Source of the DNA: Chaunax sp. Z400
Taxonomy: Eukaryota > Chordata > Actinopteri > Lophiiformes > Chaunacidae
Length of the DNA: 64,000 nt
Direction of reading: 5' to 3'
Assembly: GCA_037577475.1 (NCBI GenBank)
Contig: CM075202.1
Location: forward strand, 8,542,001 to 8,606,000
Below the pieces are notes generated by a model. It saw only the letters and a program-made list of their open reading frames with translations. It ran no database searches and was not told where the DNA came from. The position numbers and the translations under genes are program-made. Shown piece by piece: positions 1-31,259 of the stretch (the stretch's first letter is position 1; every line of letters starts with the position of its first letter).

Positions 1-3000
1 GAACGAGACACGACAATCTTTCTCCAGAATTGCTTACTGCACCTTTTTGAATGGTGTGTTTAGAGACATTAGTCAACACAGCCTGAATAGTACGCCCTTT
101 AAAGTGCTGCTGATGAGTAAAACTACTTGATTACCTTCTTACCGCTAACATCATACCTCAGCCCCTTACAGACTGTCATTGTTTTACAAGCAGAATGGTG
201 ACATTTAGCTGCTATCTGGACCTACAGGCAGCTAATTGCACCATCAGAATAATCCAGAATGTCCAAATCATCCAACAGACTCATAGTCACATATCGTGCA
301 GAACAGTGTGGCTTTTAAAACAACACAACCGTTTTAGGATAGAGTGCCAGTTATGTATTTGTTTGTGGAAAAGGCGCACGCTGTTTATCTTTTAATCATA
401 AGGAAGGAGAAAAATGACGGGATGATGCTTTTGAAATGTGCTCATTGTTCTATGATTTAAAATAAAAACTTTACCAGAAAATGAGAAGTTTTAAATGTAT
501 TTTTCTAACATTTTGGAAGGAGATTGTAAATAAAGGACTTTTACGTGTAGCTGCTGCTGGTTTAGTGTTTTTGTTGTGGGCGTCATTTAACATCTAACCC
601 AAAGACACACAGTGAATTTAAAGGAGTTTTTTTGTTTGGTCCCTGGAAAAACAGGAAGTCTTGGGCTGGTTTTTCTTGCTCATGTATGATGGGACTCTCC
701 TGTGGTCATTCGTCATCAGAGAACTGGCTGCTAAACTCACCAGACGCTTGTTTTGTTCCTGTTCGTTGTGCTACAGGGAATCAGGTGTTTGTGGTCTTCA
801 GTCTGATGAGGAACTTCTTTTCTTTTTTTTCTCTTATTCATGCATAAAGGCCCACCGCTGGTTTTTATATTCAGTCATAAGTAGAAGGGGTTGTATTTTC
901 TCATTTTCTAATATTGGATTTTGCCTTTTAAAAGTGTTTGTCTTCTATTTCCACATCTCATAGAAATATGTAGCACATCTTAAGCCACTTTAGTGTGTGT
1001 CTGTGTGTGTGTGTGTCTGACAGATGGTTGCACCATTTACCTCGGCTCCCCTCACCAACACTGTGGATTCAGGACTTGCTATTCTGTGCATCAGTCTGCA
1101 CTGCAGCAAGACCCTGCTGGATATCACCAGGCTTCACGGAGCCCCTCATGTCTGCTCTGTGGCCAAATTTCAATACAGTACCGTCATTCGCATTCACAAG
1201 GAATATTAACGGGTAAATTATTGTTATATTTGAAAAAGGTGATTTGTAAGGATTGTAGGCATTATCAGCGATTGGAATCTCAAGTGAGTGTTTGATTTCA
1301 GTCATTTGTAAAGTCAAAATGGCAGAAGACCCTCATACACACTGACTGAAAGACATTTAAATGATATTGGTCTTACAACACGACATGTCAGCATGAAAAA
1401 TAATCGATTTCATGGTAAAAACATTTTTTAACTGCATCTCTCAGTCCTCCTCAGCTGATGGTTGCAAAGTCGTCATCACATAAACCTAAATATAGCAGGG
1501 CTAAGTATTATAACTATAGTAAGTCTCTAAGTATAGTAATTTATAGTCAGTAAGTTTTGAGCTTATCCAAATTGGTATTTGTTACTTTTGTGCTGTAAGG
1601 TGTGTCTGTTATTTTGTCCATCCCCTCTATAACAGATGGAAGCAGGTTTCTGTCCAGATCAGCAGATGGTCCATATGTCCGGTCTGAATTTCCTCAGGTG
1701 GTTTTATGTTCACCAGATTTCTTTCTCTTTCTTTCCCAAGAAACTCATCAAGGTTGTTTGTTCTATAACCACTAGATGGCAGGAGTGGGTTTGGTGGTAA
1801 CCAGTGGCGGCTCAGTCCTGAGTCCTGACCTTCAAACAGGTGGTAGGTTTGGTGAAATAAAGACTGTTGGAACACACTGATCAGTGGAGGCATTGATTGT
1901 GTTGTGTTGATCCATGTTTGTATCTTATTTTGTGCTGTGAAATCTTGTCGCCATTGGATCTTATTAAAACCTACATGGATTCACAAAGAGAATTTGAGGT
2001 GCAGGATCACTTTTACCCCACCTGTAACAGTGAGCTTTGCTTCTTCTCAACTCACCTGGATGATGTTCCACATTATCAGGAAATATGCCCTCAACTCAAC
2101 TCTGAATCTTGAAAAGCTCTGGTGGCTTCTTGCGTCTCACCTTGACAGCTTTTGCAAAGAGCTTGATCGTCACAGCAGAGATGGAGGGTAGGAATCTGCT
2201 CTCTATCTCTCCCTCACACACGGTGAGGTGAGCCTCCCCTGCCTTTCAATCCCCTAAGCCGCTGAATAAATGAGAAATGGATTATTTCTATAAATCTGCA
2301 GCCTCCATGTGCTTGTTTGAAACACACACATGTACATCTGCAGAGGAATGTAAGCAGGTCATTGTATCAGGCTGCAGGGTGATGTGAGTGTACACAGGAC
2401 AGCTCTCACTGCAGCTTCTTCATGATTCTCTTTGTTCTGCATGTTTGTCCTGGTTCCAGAGGGTTTGCTGAGAATGTTGTGTTCTCTTCAGAGCACTGTT
2501 GTAAAACTGATTCATATTACACTGTAATGAGTATAAAAAAACACCAATAAGTAAAAGAAGATTTACAAAAATGTAATGAATCTGAGTTCAAACTTTTTAT
2601 ATTATTAATGGAAGTTTTTATTAGGTGAATTATACTAACACTAACATATTCATGGAAAGTACTTCCAATAGTACATAATTGATGTACGTGTTGTGCTCCA
2701 GACAAATCAAAAGGTTTTTTATTTAAGTCAATATTACTGAGATTAAAGATCTGATTACATATAAAAGTCTACATTTGTATTATTTAATTAATGGAAAACA
2801 TTTTGGATGAGGATCTCCTGAATTTGTTTCTAGAGATTTGGGTCCTTGATGAATCCTGAAACATTTTCCAAAAAAAACAAACAACTTGCAAATGTATCAA
2901 ATCTCTGTAATAGAAAAAGTAAAACACTAACTACCTGAAATGTAACTAGTTCCTTTCTGTACCACAATTTCTTGTTACTCGTCAACCATTATATATATAT

Positions 3001-5499
3001 ATATATGCCAATACCAATATATTTGTGATAAGCTAAAATCAGCCGACATAAGTTAATGGTCAGCCTCTGATGTACAGGTGGGTAATTTAAATTACACTAC
3101 ATTAAAAGAACATGCAATAAGCTATATTTTATTTTATTATTTTATTACTTTCTGCAAAGTATCAGGTAGCTGCACCAATCATGTAAATGTGAAGTACATA
3201 AGTAGACAAGTTCCAAAATAATCAAACTACTCATGTCATATGTTTGATTCACTCAGGATATATTTGATTTAATTGGTCGGCTGATTAATCTGGCCAATTA
3301 CCTGACTTGTGGGCATTTTGGTCAGTCTGTCTGTCGGGTAAGTGACGAGTTAAAGAACACACAGATAAAAACATAGATACTTTATTAAAAGAACACATGC
3401 TGCTACCATTGGTGATAAAAACAGCTGCAGTCACTACTGATACTGTAACAGTAGGGAAGTTACAATAGTGATATTAACTGGGTGGGTCATGTCTCCACAG
3501 GTATACAAACCAACAGCACGTCCTCACACAGGGAACCTGGACGGACTCAACAGTGCTCTTTAATAATAATAGTAATAATTCATGTGCATTCAGATGTTCC
3601 CACATATTAAAAGAGTTCCTCAGTTTGTTGGCTCCAGTCAGTCTAATGATCAATGTTTGATCAGCAGGCAAAAATGTTTTCAGAAACGGGCAAAAAGAAG
3701 AACAAAAACCAAACAATCTTTTTGCTGCAGACAAGACACTGAACAGATAATGGAATAGTTATGACTGAATGACACCTTTAACGGAAAGCTTTAAGCTCAC
3801 TGACAATACAAAAAAGTCTGTGAATTCGTTTGCTTACTACACTTCAGCAACTCCTCCAAACACACAACACACCAAAGACACAAAGTAGAAAATTAAATAA
3901 GATCTGATTCAGCTCATACTGCTGAGGCACAGGATGCTTCACATGGACATTTTTACGTCCACTCCATATCTTTATTTCTAACATTGATATAGATATGTTG
4001 TTCAAAATTTGGTTCTGAGTTTAGCTGCAGCAGCTGCAGTGCTCAAATACAAAATGTAAAGCTTTTTTAAAAATTATTATATGTAGGGGGAACCTTTGCA
4101 TTAAACTGATGTGACATAAAATTTTATTGCTGCTGTTAAATGGGTCAAAGCAAAGATTCTAATTTGTTTAATCAAATTCGTGTCTAGCTTGTTTAAGTTT
4201 ATTTATCGCTGATTTCAGATCAGACTGGAGTGCATCTTACAGTAAGTTTAGGACCGAGATGGAGTTGATAAAGGTATCACAGCACTTCTGAAACAAAGAA
4301 TACTGATAACAAGGTGTTGTTTCTTTTTGTCAAACAAATGCATCTCATTCAAAATGAAGTGTACAATCAATGAATCAAATAAAACAGGTTCGACAGGTCA
4401 AACCACAAACTTATACAAACAAACTTTTTTAAAAAACAGATAAATTGTCAAGAACAGAAATCTGTTGCTACATTGACTATCACCATTTCAAGTTGTTGTT
4501 TTTTTTACGCATTACGTGTTGCATTTCTGAGTCCATTCTGATCAGTCAGGTAGTTTTTTTGTCATTGTTGTTGGGTTTCATCCCCAAAACTGCAGTTTTG
4601 ACCTCTGTCTTCCGATCCAACATTTTATTCTACTTTTTGCACCAAGAGAAAGTTGAAACTTCAGGTCCTCAAATCTCCATTTGTAAAGTTCCAATAAAAC
4701 TTGACCGTCAGTCAGAAAATAACTGCTCGTCTTCACTGCAACTGTACTCCGAGATACGTTCCTTCTTCAAGATGAAAAGAAGCAGCTTCTGTTTGCCTTT
4801 CATTAAACCGTGTTAATATTTGTATTGACACGTTGAGCTCGTTCGTTTGTGCCATCGTTAGAGATGTGACTCATCAGATCTCTTGTTCCACTGCTTGGCC
4901 ATCATCAACATTAGAAGCATGTAAAATACTTGCTTTTCTAACAGCACCTTGAATCGGTGATAATGGCTCAGGCTGGTTAATATGTGGTGAAGATAAGCTA
5001 TCATGTAGTCCTGGCTAGAACAGAATTATTCTAAATGACCAATATTTATTTCTGCACAGATGGATTGAAATCTGATTTACAAAAAAAAAAAACACCTTCC
5101 TCCTCTACTGATGGAAATGTGGAAGACCAGGATTTAATTTTTTTTTTTTTTTTTTTTTGTCATAGCCTCCTCTCTACCATACTGTGTGCATAGCTTGTTG
5201 TTGAAACAAAAAGCTAGGATCAAATGTAAAAAAAACAAAAAACAGACTTTTTCTGTGAGTGACATCATAAAACATTCAAAGAAAAGTCATAAAACAATCA
5301 AGTAACAGAAACAATCTGTACACTGACTCCTGAAATCCTCCCTCTGGTGACTGATGTGACCAAATCACTGAGAGTATAATGACACTGCTCATGGTTTCTC
5401 TACATTTTACAGATATGGAAGATAATTATATATGAAATAAAAGTTAAATTACCCCAAGCATCAGTTTAACAAAAGACCAGGTGCCTGTTGTTATTATTA
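1..5499. other. Intergenic stretch without a recognised gene
   Basis: This is AT-rich sequence with short low-complexity tracts: TG at about 994-1018, AT at 2991-3006 and a T run at 5138-5158. No reading frame resembles a family I know. One acceptor-like site followed by an open frame at 1021-1209 is treated as a finding only. On the minus strand an AATAAA hexamer lies at about 3380, so part of this stretch could be a long 3' UTR of the vasohibin gene; that is not shown. Confidence 0.5.
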
Positions 5500-6212
5500 A
5501 AGGTCCTCTGTGAAATTTTTGGTTCAAAAGACATTTTGTGTATCCTTGATCCCTGATCAAGGTGTTGATTTCATTTCCTTCCTTCAGATTTTTAGGAGAA
5601 TCTTTACCAGCAGTCCTCCTGGGTCCTCCTAGGGTTCCACAATTTACTTCTCAGGTCGTATCTCTTACTTCACAAAAAACTCATTGACTAGTAGGTCCGT
5701 ACTTCGCCGACCAATAGAGCGATGTCGCCAACCACGGGGCTATGCTGACTGGACAAATGACATCACCTGGCTCTTTCTTGGGTGACATATTGCAAACAGT
5801 GCAATGTGAGTTATAGCTAGCAACATGGCGAATAGGGAACATGTGCAAAAAAAAACTATTTCTAAAGTGATCCTATTTTAATGGAACAAATGGAGATATT
5901 TATAGGCTGTTTTAAAGTCTGTAGATAGTATGAAGGGCATTTTCAAAACTGAAAACAAAAAGCTTACAGTTTAGATTGTGGATAGTGATTGCATAGATTG
6001 TGATACAATTTTGTAGCCAGATCGCCCACCTCTGCTTTCTTAATGCACTGCTACATTTTTTTGGTGCATTACTGCCCCTAACTATCGGTCAATGGAGCAG
6101 ACGCCATTATCAGGGCTGTCCTGTCATCTGCATCCCAGTTAACGTACACGAGAGGCTGACAAAATGTTGCTCCACATCACCTCTAGTGGCCAAAAAGTTC
6201 ACAGAGTGCCTT
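5500..6212. mobile_element. Non-autonomous TIR DNA transposon (MITE-like), TA target duplication
   Basis: The left end reads AAGGTCCTCTGTGAA and the right end, reverse complemented, reads AAGGCACTCTGTGAA. The similarity continues through a TTTTTGG block, giving imperfect terminal inverted repeats of about 25 bp. TA flanks both ends (5498-5499 and 6213-6214), as expected of Tc1/mariner-type target duplication. No transposase frame is visible in the 713 bp, so it would have moved in trans. The superfamily is inferred from the TA flank alone. Confidence 0.6.
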
Positions 6213-8834
6213 TACATAGGACAATGTCCTTACTTTGAGCTCTCAGAAGTTAAAGGATGGACACTAGCAGCACTAAAGGAGTGTACTGATATCTGTGTTC
6301 TCTCTCAGTGCCCCTTTTCCCCACAAAGATAATCTTTGAGCTTTAGGACACACCATTTTCCTTTCACCACTCAGATAACGTCTACAGAAGTCCGTCGACA
6401 TTTTTTCGTGTATCTTGAAGGCAGAAAGTAGCATCAGTTCGTTTTTTTTTTTTTTTTTTTTTTTAGCTAAGCCTTTAGAGAACAAGTTTATCTTTAAATA
6501 ATGGATTTAATCTGAACCAGAATCCCCCGTACAGCGACCCTCAGGTTGCCTGAAACAAGGCCTCTAACCATTTAACTCTGTGAATAGAGCTGGTCATAGG
6601 CCAGCAGAGGAGGGCTGTGGTTCTTCTTATATCTTAACTGATTTACATAGTTCTCAGGCTGAAGGCTTAAAACTGTGCGGGACATTCTGTGGATGTAACA
6701 AACATGACTAAACAAGTATTTGGATGTACATAAATATTTACCGTAATAAGTACAGAGTGTCTAACAGCACGTGTAACACATCTATTTTGATCTCAGGTTT
6801 CTCTTTCATAAGAACTGAATACTGTTTCATCTCCAGCTTAACCATCGTTTCAAGTATTTGTATCAAACTCAAATCAACTGTGAACATCATACCAGACACG
6901 TGTGACGTGAGATTTCAAGCTTCTCAGCTGCGATTGATTAAAAGGCCTCGGCAGGAGAATCCAAAAGTCAATCAAACGAACACTTGATTGGATTTTTTTT
7001 TTTTTGGACAATCCTTATGATACATCACACACATGAGCGTGAAACAAGTGCATACAGTACTGAATGGACTCATAGGTCACTTCACAGAGAGAAGCGCGAC
7101 TCGTCGAGCCACTCTGAGAACGTTTGTGGTTTCCTGACTCTTATTTGTCTCCTGAAAAGAACTGAAAAAAAATAACATAACTTACTGACTTGAAAACTGC
7201 ATTAACACAAACACTTTGACCTTTTTTTTTTTTTTTTTACATTTAAGTTTGTCAAACATGAAGCAGAGAAGGTTTGCACCCTCGAGTGTTCAACCAAAAG
7301 GCAAACCATCGTTGAGATTTAAACATGACAAATCTCAAAAACAGAAAAGCACATTTGTGGGCAAACGATCAAAGCGCCCTGACTGCCTTTTAATATCTTT
7401 TAATATCTGCTGACAGTGTGCAGTGTGTTGCACCCCTCTGCCACGTAGATGTGTTTGAATCAGGCCTTTGTTCCTTAATCCCTGTTAGTGGATGGACAAA
7501 CTGGCTGTGGCTGAACCTGTGTGAGTGGAATCACACAGGTTCATTTTCCAGCTGTGTGTTAGCTTACAGTTGGCTACAGCTCACTTTAATCAGCATTATG
7601 TGAAAATCCACCCGCCTTTTGACGACTTCTTTTGGAAATACTTGTGACTGAAACTGGTGCACACGAGAAAGTTTCAAGTGCTCGCGGAAAAAGTTTCCCA
7701 TGTGCACCAGAAACGTCTAAGATTTTTTTTTAACCACATCCTTTTAGGGACTCCGTGTATCAAGTGGTGACTCCTCCCCTTTTCTTGCTCCACAGGTCTA
7801 GATTGTTTCTAAAGGAGCAACAACACAAGCGGAGTCATTATTACTAGAAGGGTCAGGATGATGTGAATAAACTTGTCAAGATGTGCAGCTGACCTGTAGC
7901 TACGTTTCTATCAACAGCAGACTTTAGTTCCTTGCAGTGATGTAGAATATCAGCAGGTTCCTATCTGTCTCCTTATCTGCGACCTTTAACATTGAGGATT
8001 GGTTTGCAGAGTTTCCTTCTGATGCTCCAAGAGGCCTGGATGGAAACAGATCTGTGGTTATATATTTAGTTCTGCTTTCGAACAGAGGGCAGAGGAAGAG
8101 GAGCGGGAGAAAGAGGGGATGTTGGAGGTTTGCCGCAGTGCCCTTAATGATCATTCTTTGATGGTCTCTACATCACTCGCTCTCTTCTCACTCCTCTCAC
8201 CTCTTCTTCTTCCTCCTCTCTTTTATCCTTACTTTTCCTGTCTATTGACTGAGTGTCTTTGACTTCCCTTGCATACTTTATTGAACGTCCTCTACATATT
8301 CTAGACTCGTCTGCTCTGCTCAATAGACCCTGCACATACTGTAGAAGTCTTCTAACTCATCGTATTTAAACTGCCGTTTTTGTTGCGACTCTTCCATCAT
8401 GGCTGATCGTCTCCCTCACTGACAAATATCTATTTCTTATCCCACTTCCTGTCGCTGAGGGGTCACAAGAAGACTTGTTGTCAGGACACCATGGCTGTCA
8501 GCCTTTGATTGCTTCCAACCAGTTGATCGAACATTTGGGAAATCTAGAAATAAAGTGATGTCACTTTGTCTGAGCTTATCCTACATCAGAGGGTGGGAGC
8601 TTCAACTACACAACTGACATGTGTAAAACAGCCAGTGTCCACCGATGAATATTAAAAGAAAAGTCTGAAACGCTCTTGTAGCATATTTGTGTGTTCGTCA
8701 TCCACCTTGTCAGATGCGCCTGCAGCTGCTCCTCTCCTAGAAAACATGGGTGGCACACAGAGATTCTTGGAAAAGGGGGGGTGGCAGAGGAGGCCTGGAC
8801 GAATTTTGCAATGCTTTGAAATTGAAGTGAGGGA
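6213..8834. other. Intergenic or vash2 3' UTR, no gene seen
   Basis: No coding signal was found. It contains T runs at 6441-6464 and 7222-7239. This is the region immediately downstream of the vash2 stop codon on the minus strand. The nearest minus-strand AATAAA hexamer is at 8277-8282, which would give a 3' UTR of about 550 nt, but other hexamers lie further away and the true end is undetermined. Confidence 0.4.
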
Positions 8835-27832
<18,998 letters not shown>

Positions 27833-29339
27833 TGATCCCAAGAGGGCCAGGAAGAGGAGGAAAAGTTGGGGCAGGGAATACTCCTCCAGCTACAAGAGCT
27901 TTTTCTTTTTGTGTGTCAGTGTTGGACAGTACATGTTGATCTTAGAGTGTAAACCTGGAAGAGTAAAAACAAAAACTTCATCTATATCAGATTACATTTT
28001 GCTTCCTCAAAGTAGACTTGTGGTGTAATAAAAATGTAAGCACTTTGTAAGTATGTCCATAAGTATTTCTGTACAGCTAGGATCCGTTCTAAAAAATGTT
28101 TCCATAAAAGGACGCAGTAAGTAGTGTTTTATTAAGGTGCTTCTCACCAAGTGGTTAATACAAAAAATTGGTGCCTTCATTTTAGAAGAGGAAAGACGGT
28201 GCTATAGAGTATGACACCTTGACAACAAGACTGCAAATCCCTATAGTGACGCAAAATCCAACAATGTACCAACAAGCAAGACTGACTTCTTAAATAGAAA
28301 CCCTACAATAAATGTAAAGAGAAAACACAAATATATATGCAAAATCCAAAAATCTGTGTATAGACAAATGACCCACAGAACATCCTATAATAGCACATTA
28401 GGAGATAAACAAAATCCTATTGAACATCATAAAATCAACGAGGATGACAAGTAGCCTGGACTACCAAAACTGATTCATTTGTTTAACAGACAAAGACGTT
28501 TACAGTTATATTACATTGACAACATATAATCTCTAGATTTTTGGAAAGGTCTTCAAAACTTACTAGTGAGAGGCACAGACAAGTATTCATGACGATATGA
28601 AGGATTTTTTTGTGAGTGTGCATCCGTGGAAATATCCTCGTTACTAATCCAGCTGTACAGTATTTTCCATCGTGGCTCCGATTTCAGATGGACGACGAAC
28701 ACTGCTATTTAAATGGCATCTGGCTCGAAAAACGCACACAAGGAGAACGGCAGTCCCATTCATAATGAGGAGTCGTTGTCTTCATACAGGCTGCAAAGTC
28801 TTGTTTTGGTCCAAAGGTTTGTAACTTCACCCCTTCTTGTATTGTAAAGCTAGAAAGAGCTAGCAGGTTTGGGAATACGGAAAAGTTCCACAAAAATAAA
28901 TGCAGTACGTTTGTTGATGTTGCATACATAAATAGTAAATACTATAAATCATTGCAGCATAGTCACATTCGATCATCCTTTCGTCTGTACGGGTTCTAGT
29001 GTGGCAGGAAAAACTAGTTTGTCGTTACATATGTCCAAATACAATGAGTTCTCGTCGGAGGTTTTTTTTATTTTGAAAATGTCATCCGGAAGTCCTTCTG
29101 TTTTGCTAGCTTGTGATAGTTGCTCACAACACTGCGGGGGCCGTTGCCTCCCATCACCCCAGTCCTGGAAAATAACCTCTTCTGCGCATTACTATCTGCC
29201 TGCATGGCATCTCCGTATCAACTACCTCCCCAGAAAATAAGACTTCATGTTGAAAAAAAACCCTTCTTTCATCCCTCACATGATGATATCTCCAGCGCGA
29301 CAACGATTCTACTAGTTGCCTACTGTTCTCCTGTATCCC

Positions 29340-29480
29340 TCCGTTATACCTATCCACGGCAGCCAACAGCCATTGGCGGCTTCGCATTGGTCGTGCCAAC
29401 AAAGGGGGGCGGGCTAAAGAATGCGCTGTACCATACATGGACTGATGACTCTCTCTGATTGGTGGGTTTGGACAGCCGAA
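29340..29480 (-). promoter_or_regulatory. Candidate vash2 promoter region
   Basis: The locally GC-richer segment contains GC box GGGGCGGG and ATTGG motifs at about 29373, 29393 and 29459. It sits 1.5 kb upstream of the vash2 start codon. Direction and use are inferred from position only. A TATAAA-like motif at about 29494 points the other way. Confidence 0.3.
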
Positions 29481-29600
29481 GGCGTCAACAAGTGATATAA
29501 AGCTGCAGAAATTGGTTTTTTGTTGTTGTATTTTTTGTATTTATTGCAACTGTTGAATTTGCACAGGTCCAAGTGCTTGACATGGTTAGTTCTCAAGGAA

Positions 29601-29627
29601 AATAGAATAGAATAGAATAGAATAGAA
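29601..29627. repeat. (AATAG)n pentamer array
   Basis: Five perfect AATAG units; such arrays often mark the 3' end of fish retroposons. Confidence 0.9.
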
Positions 29628-30089
29628 CAATTTGATTGAATAGAGAACAATATACAGAGTCACATTGTACACTATGTACAACATACTCTGTCAACACACA
29701 TCACAAATTTCACACAGAATGTTGGTTTAAAAAAATCCAAATTTGGTTGTAAATAATGGTGTCTACATGATATTGTTCATTTAATTGAATATAACACAAC
29801 AAAGGTGAGGCTTTAAAAATAAAATTAAAAAAAATCACTCCAAATCCTTTAACTGCCCCCTAACAGCGCATGCATCACATAAATGTGCCTGACAGCAAAT
29901 TCACTGGGTAAAATAATATCAATAATTTTTACACTGTAGTAGCAGTAATAGTGATAGCACTGTAGTAGTAGTGGTAGTAGAAGCAGTAACTTAACTTACA
30001 ACTCCCCCTTCTGGATTGTCCACATAATTTCTTCCCACGAACCAATACAAGAACACTAAAGCAAATTGACATAAGTGTTTTCTGGTTAA

Positions 30090-30376
30090 ATTCAATCTGT
30101 ATTCCCTCTGGGAATTGTTCCATGTATCTTTTGGTAATTTGATTTTTGTTTCAGAAATGGATATTAAACCAGTGGTTATTTGACTTTTCCTTTTAAAATA
30201 AAAAAAGGCAGAATTGAAATACAAGGCATTTTCTTTTTCGTAGCCAAAAAGGGAGGAGTGGAATAAAAAACAACATTTGATTTTCATTTTCTGTTTTGAA
30301 TAAGAAAAAATAAAATCACTAGAAAACAGACACACACAAAAATGGTGTGTTTTTTCGTTTTCCAAGACCAGATGCG
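30090..30376 (-). repeat. Left arm of a large imperfect inverted repeat
   Basis: Reverse complemented, this arm aligns with 30690-30945. Shared blocks in the same order include CAGAAAATGAAAATCAAAT, GCCTTGTATTT, TTTAAAAGGAAAA, ATCAAATTACCAAAAGA and GGTCT..GAAAACGA. Divergence is perhaps 20-25 percent with indels. It may be two head-to-head insertions of one repeat family or a foldback element. Confidence 0.75.
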
Positions 30377-30469
30377 GTCATCTGGCCTCAAAACATGAGC
30401 GTCAAATGCTAATGTGGGACTGCCAGTGTGCCAGAGTTGCTTAATGAATGAAATGAAACATTTCTGCAT

Positions 30470-30625
30470 GGTAGAATGTTCAGCGTTCTCTTACTGGAAT
30501 GTTCTCATAAAAGAATGCTCAGTGTTCTCATATTAGAATGTTCAATGTTCTTATGCTAGAATTTTCAGTGTTCTCATGATAGAATGTTCAATGCTCTCAT
30601 GATAGAATGTTCAGTGTTCCTTACA
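30470..30625 (+). repeat. Degenerate minisatellite, about 28-30 bp unit, 5 copies
   Basis: The unit is roughly TAGAATGTTCAGTGTTCTCA plus TGA, repeated with point changes. It lies in the spacer between the arms of the inverted repeat. Confidence 0.8.
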
Positions 30626-30689
30626 TCCATGCTAACACTAGTTTCACTGCTCCGCTTGACACTTTGCTCTACCACTATTCCGACTGGGG

Positions 30690-30945
30690 GGGTCTCAGAA
30701 ACCGAACAAAACAGACCTTTCTTCGTTTATGTTTTCTCAGGATTTAATTTTTTTCTTATTCAATACAGAAAATGAAAATCAAATATTTTCTTTTATTTCA
30801 GGAAAACGCCTTGTATTTTTAAATTTTGGCTTTTGTACTTTAAAAGGAAAAATCAAATAAACACTTGTTTTTTGTTTTTCAGTATCCATGTCTGAAACGA
30901 AAATCAAATTACCAAAAGAGACACAGAACGGGAATAAAGACTAAC
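30690..30945 (+). repeat. Right arm of a large imperfect inverted repeat
   Basis: Partner of the arm at 30090-30376. The spacer between the arms is about 310 bp. Confidence 0.75.
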
Positions 30946-31259
30946 ATTTTTACTCCAGAAAGCTTGAACTAATAAAGCAACAGTACTCGGATTCTTGTAG
31001 AATAAATGTAATGATAACACGATTTTACTTGCCTAAAAGTCTTGGATAGCTACCAAATTTGCAACATGATGTCTTTATCATTCCTTTAAGCACTGTGATG
31101 AGATTAATGATAATCTGGCAAATCCTGGGTAAAATGATATGGGCCATACATTATGGTACAAATGAGAGAAAAAGACTAAAAATGCTTTGGAAAAAAAAAA
31201 TAATTACACATAAATTCAATCATATTTTGGCTCACCAAAGTGAGCTTTAATGCTATCAT

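Larger units (their letters stand above)
27833..30089. other. vash2 upstream flank: 5' UTR and promoter not resolved
   Basis: No other gene is seen. The non-coding first exon(s) of vash2 probably lie here. The densest promoter-like sequence is at about 29340-29480, with GC box GGGGCGGG at about 29405 and several ATTGG (CCAAT) motifs. A short AATAG pentamer array is at 29601-29627. Confidence 0.45.
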
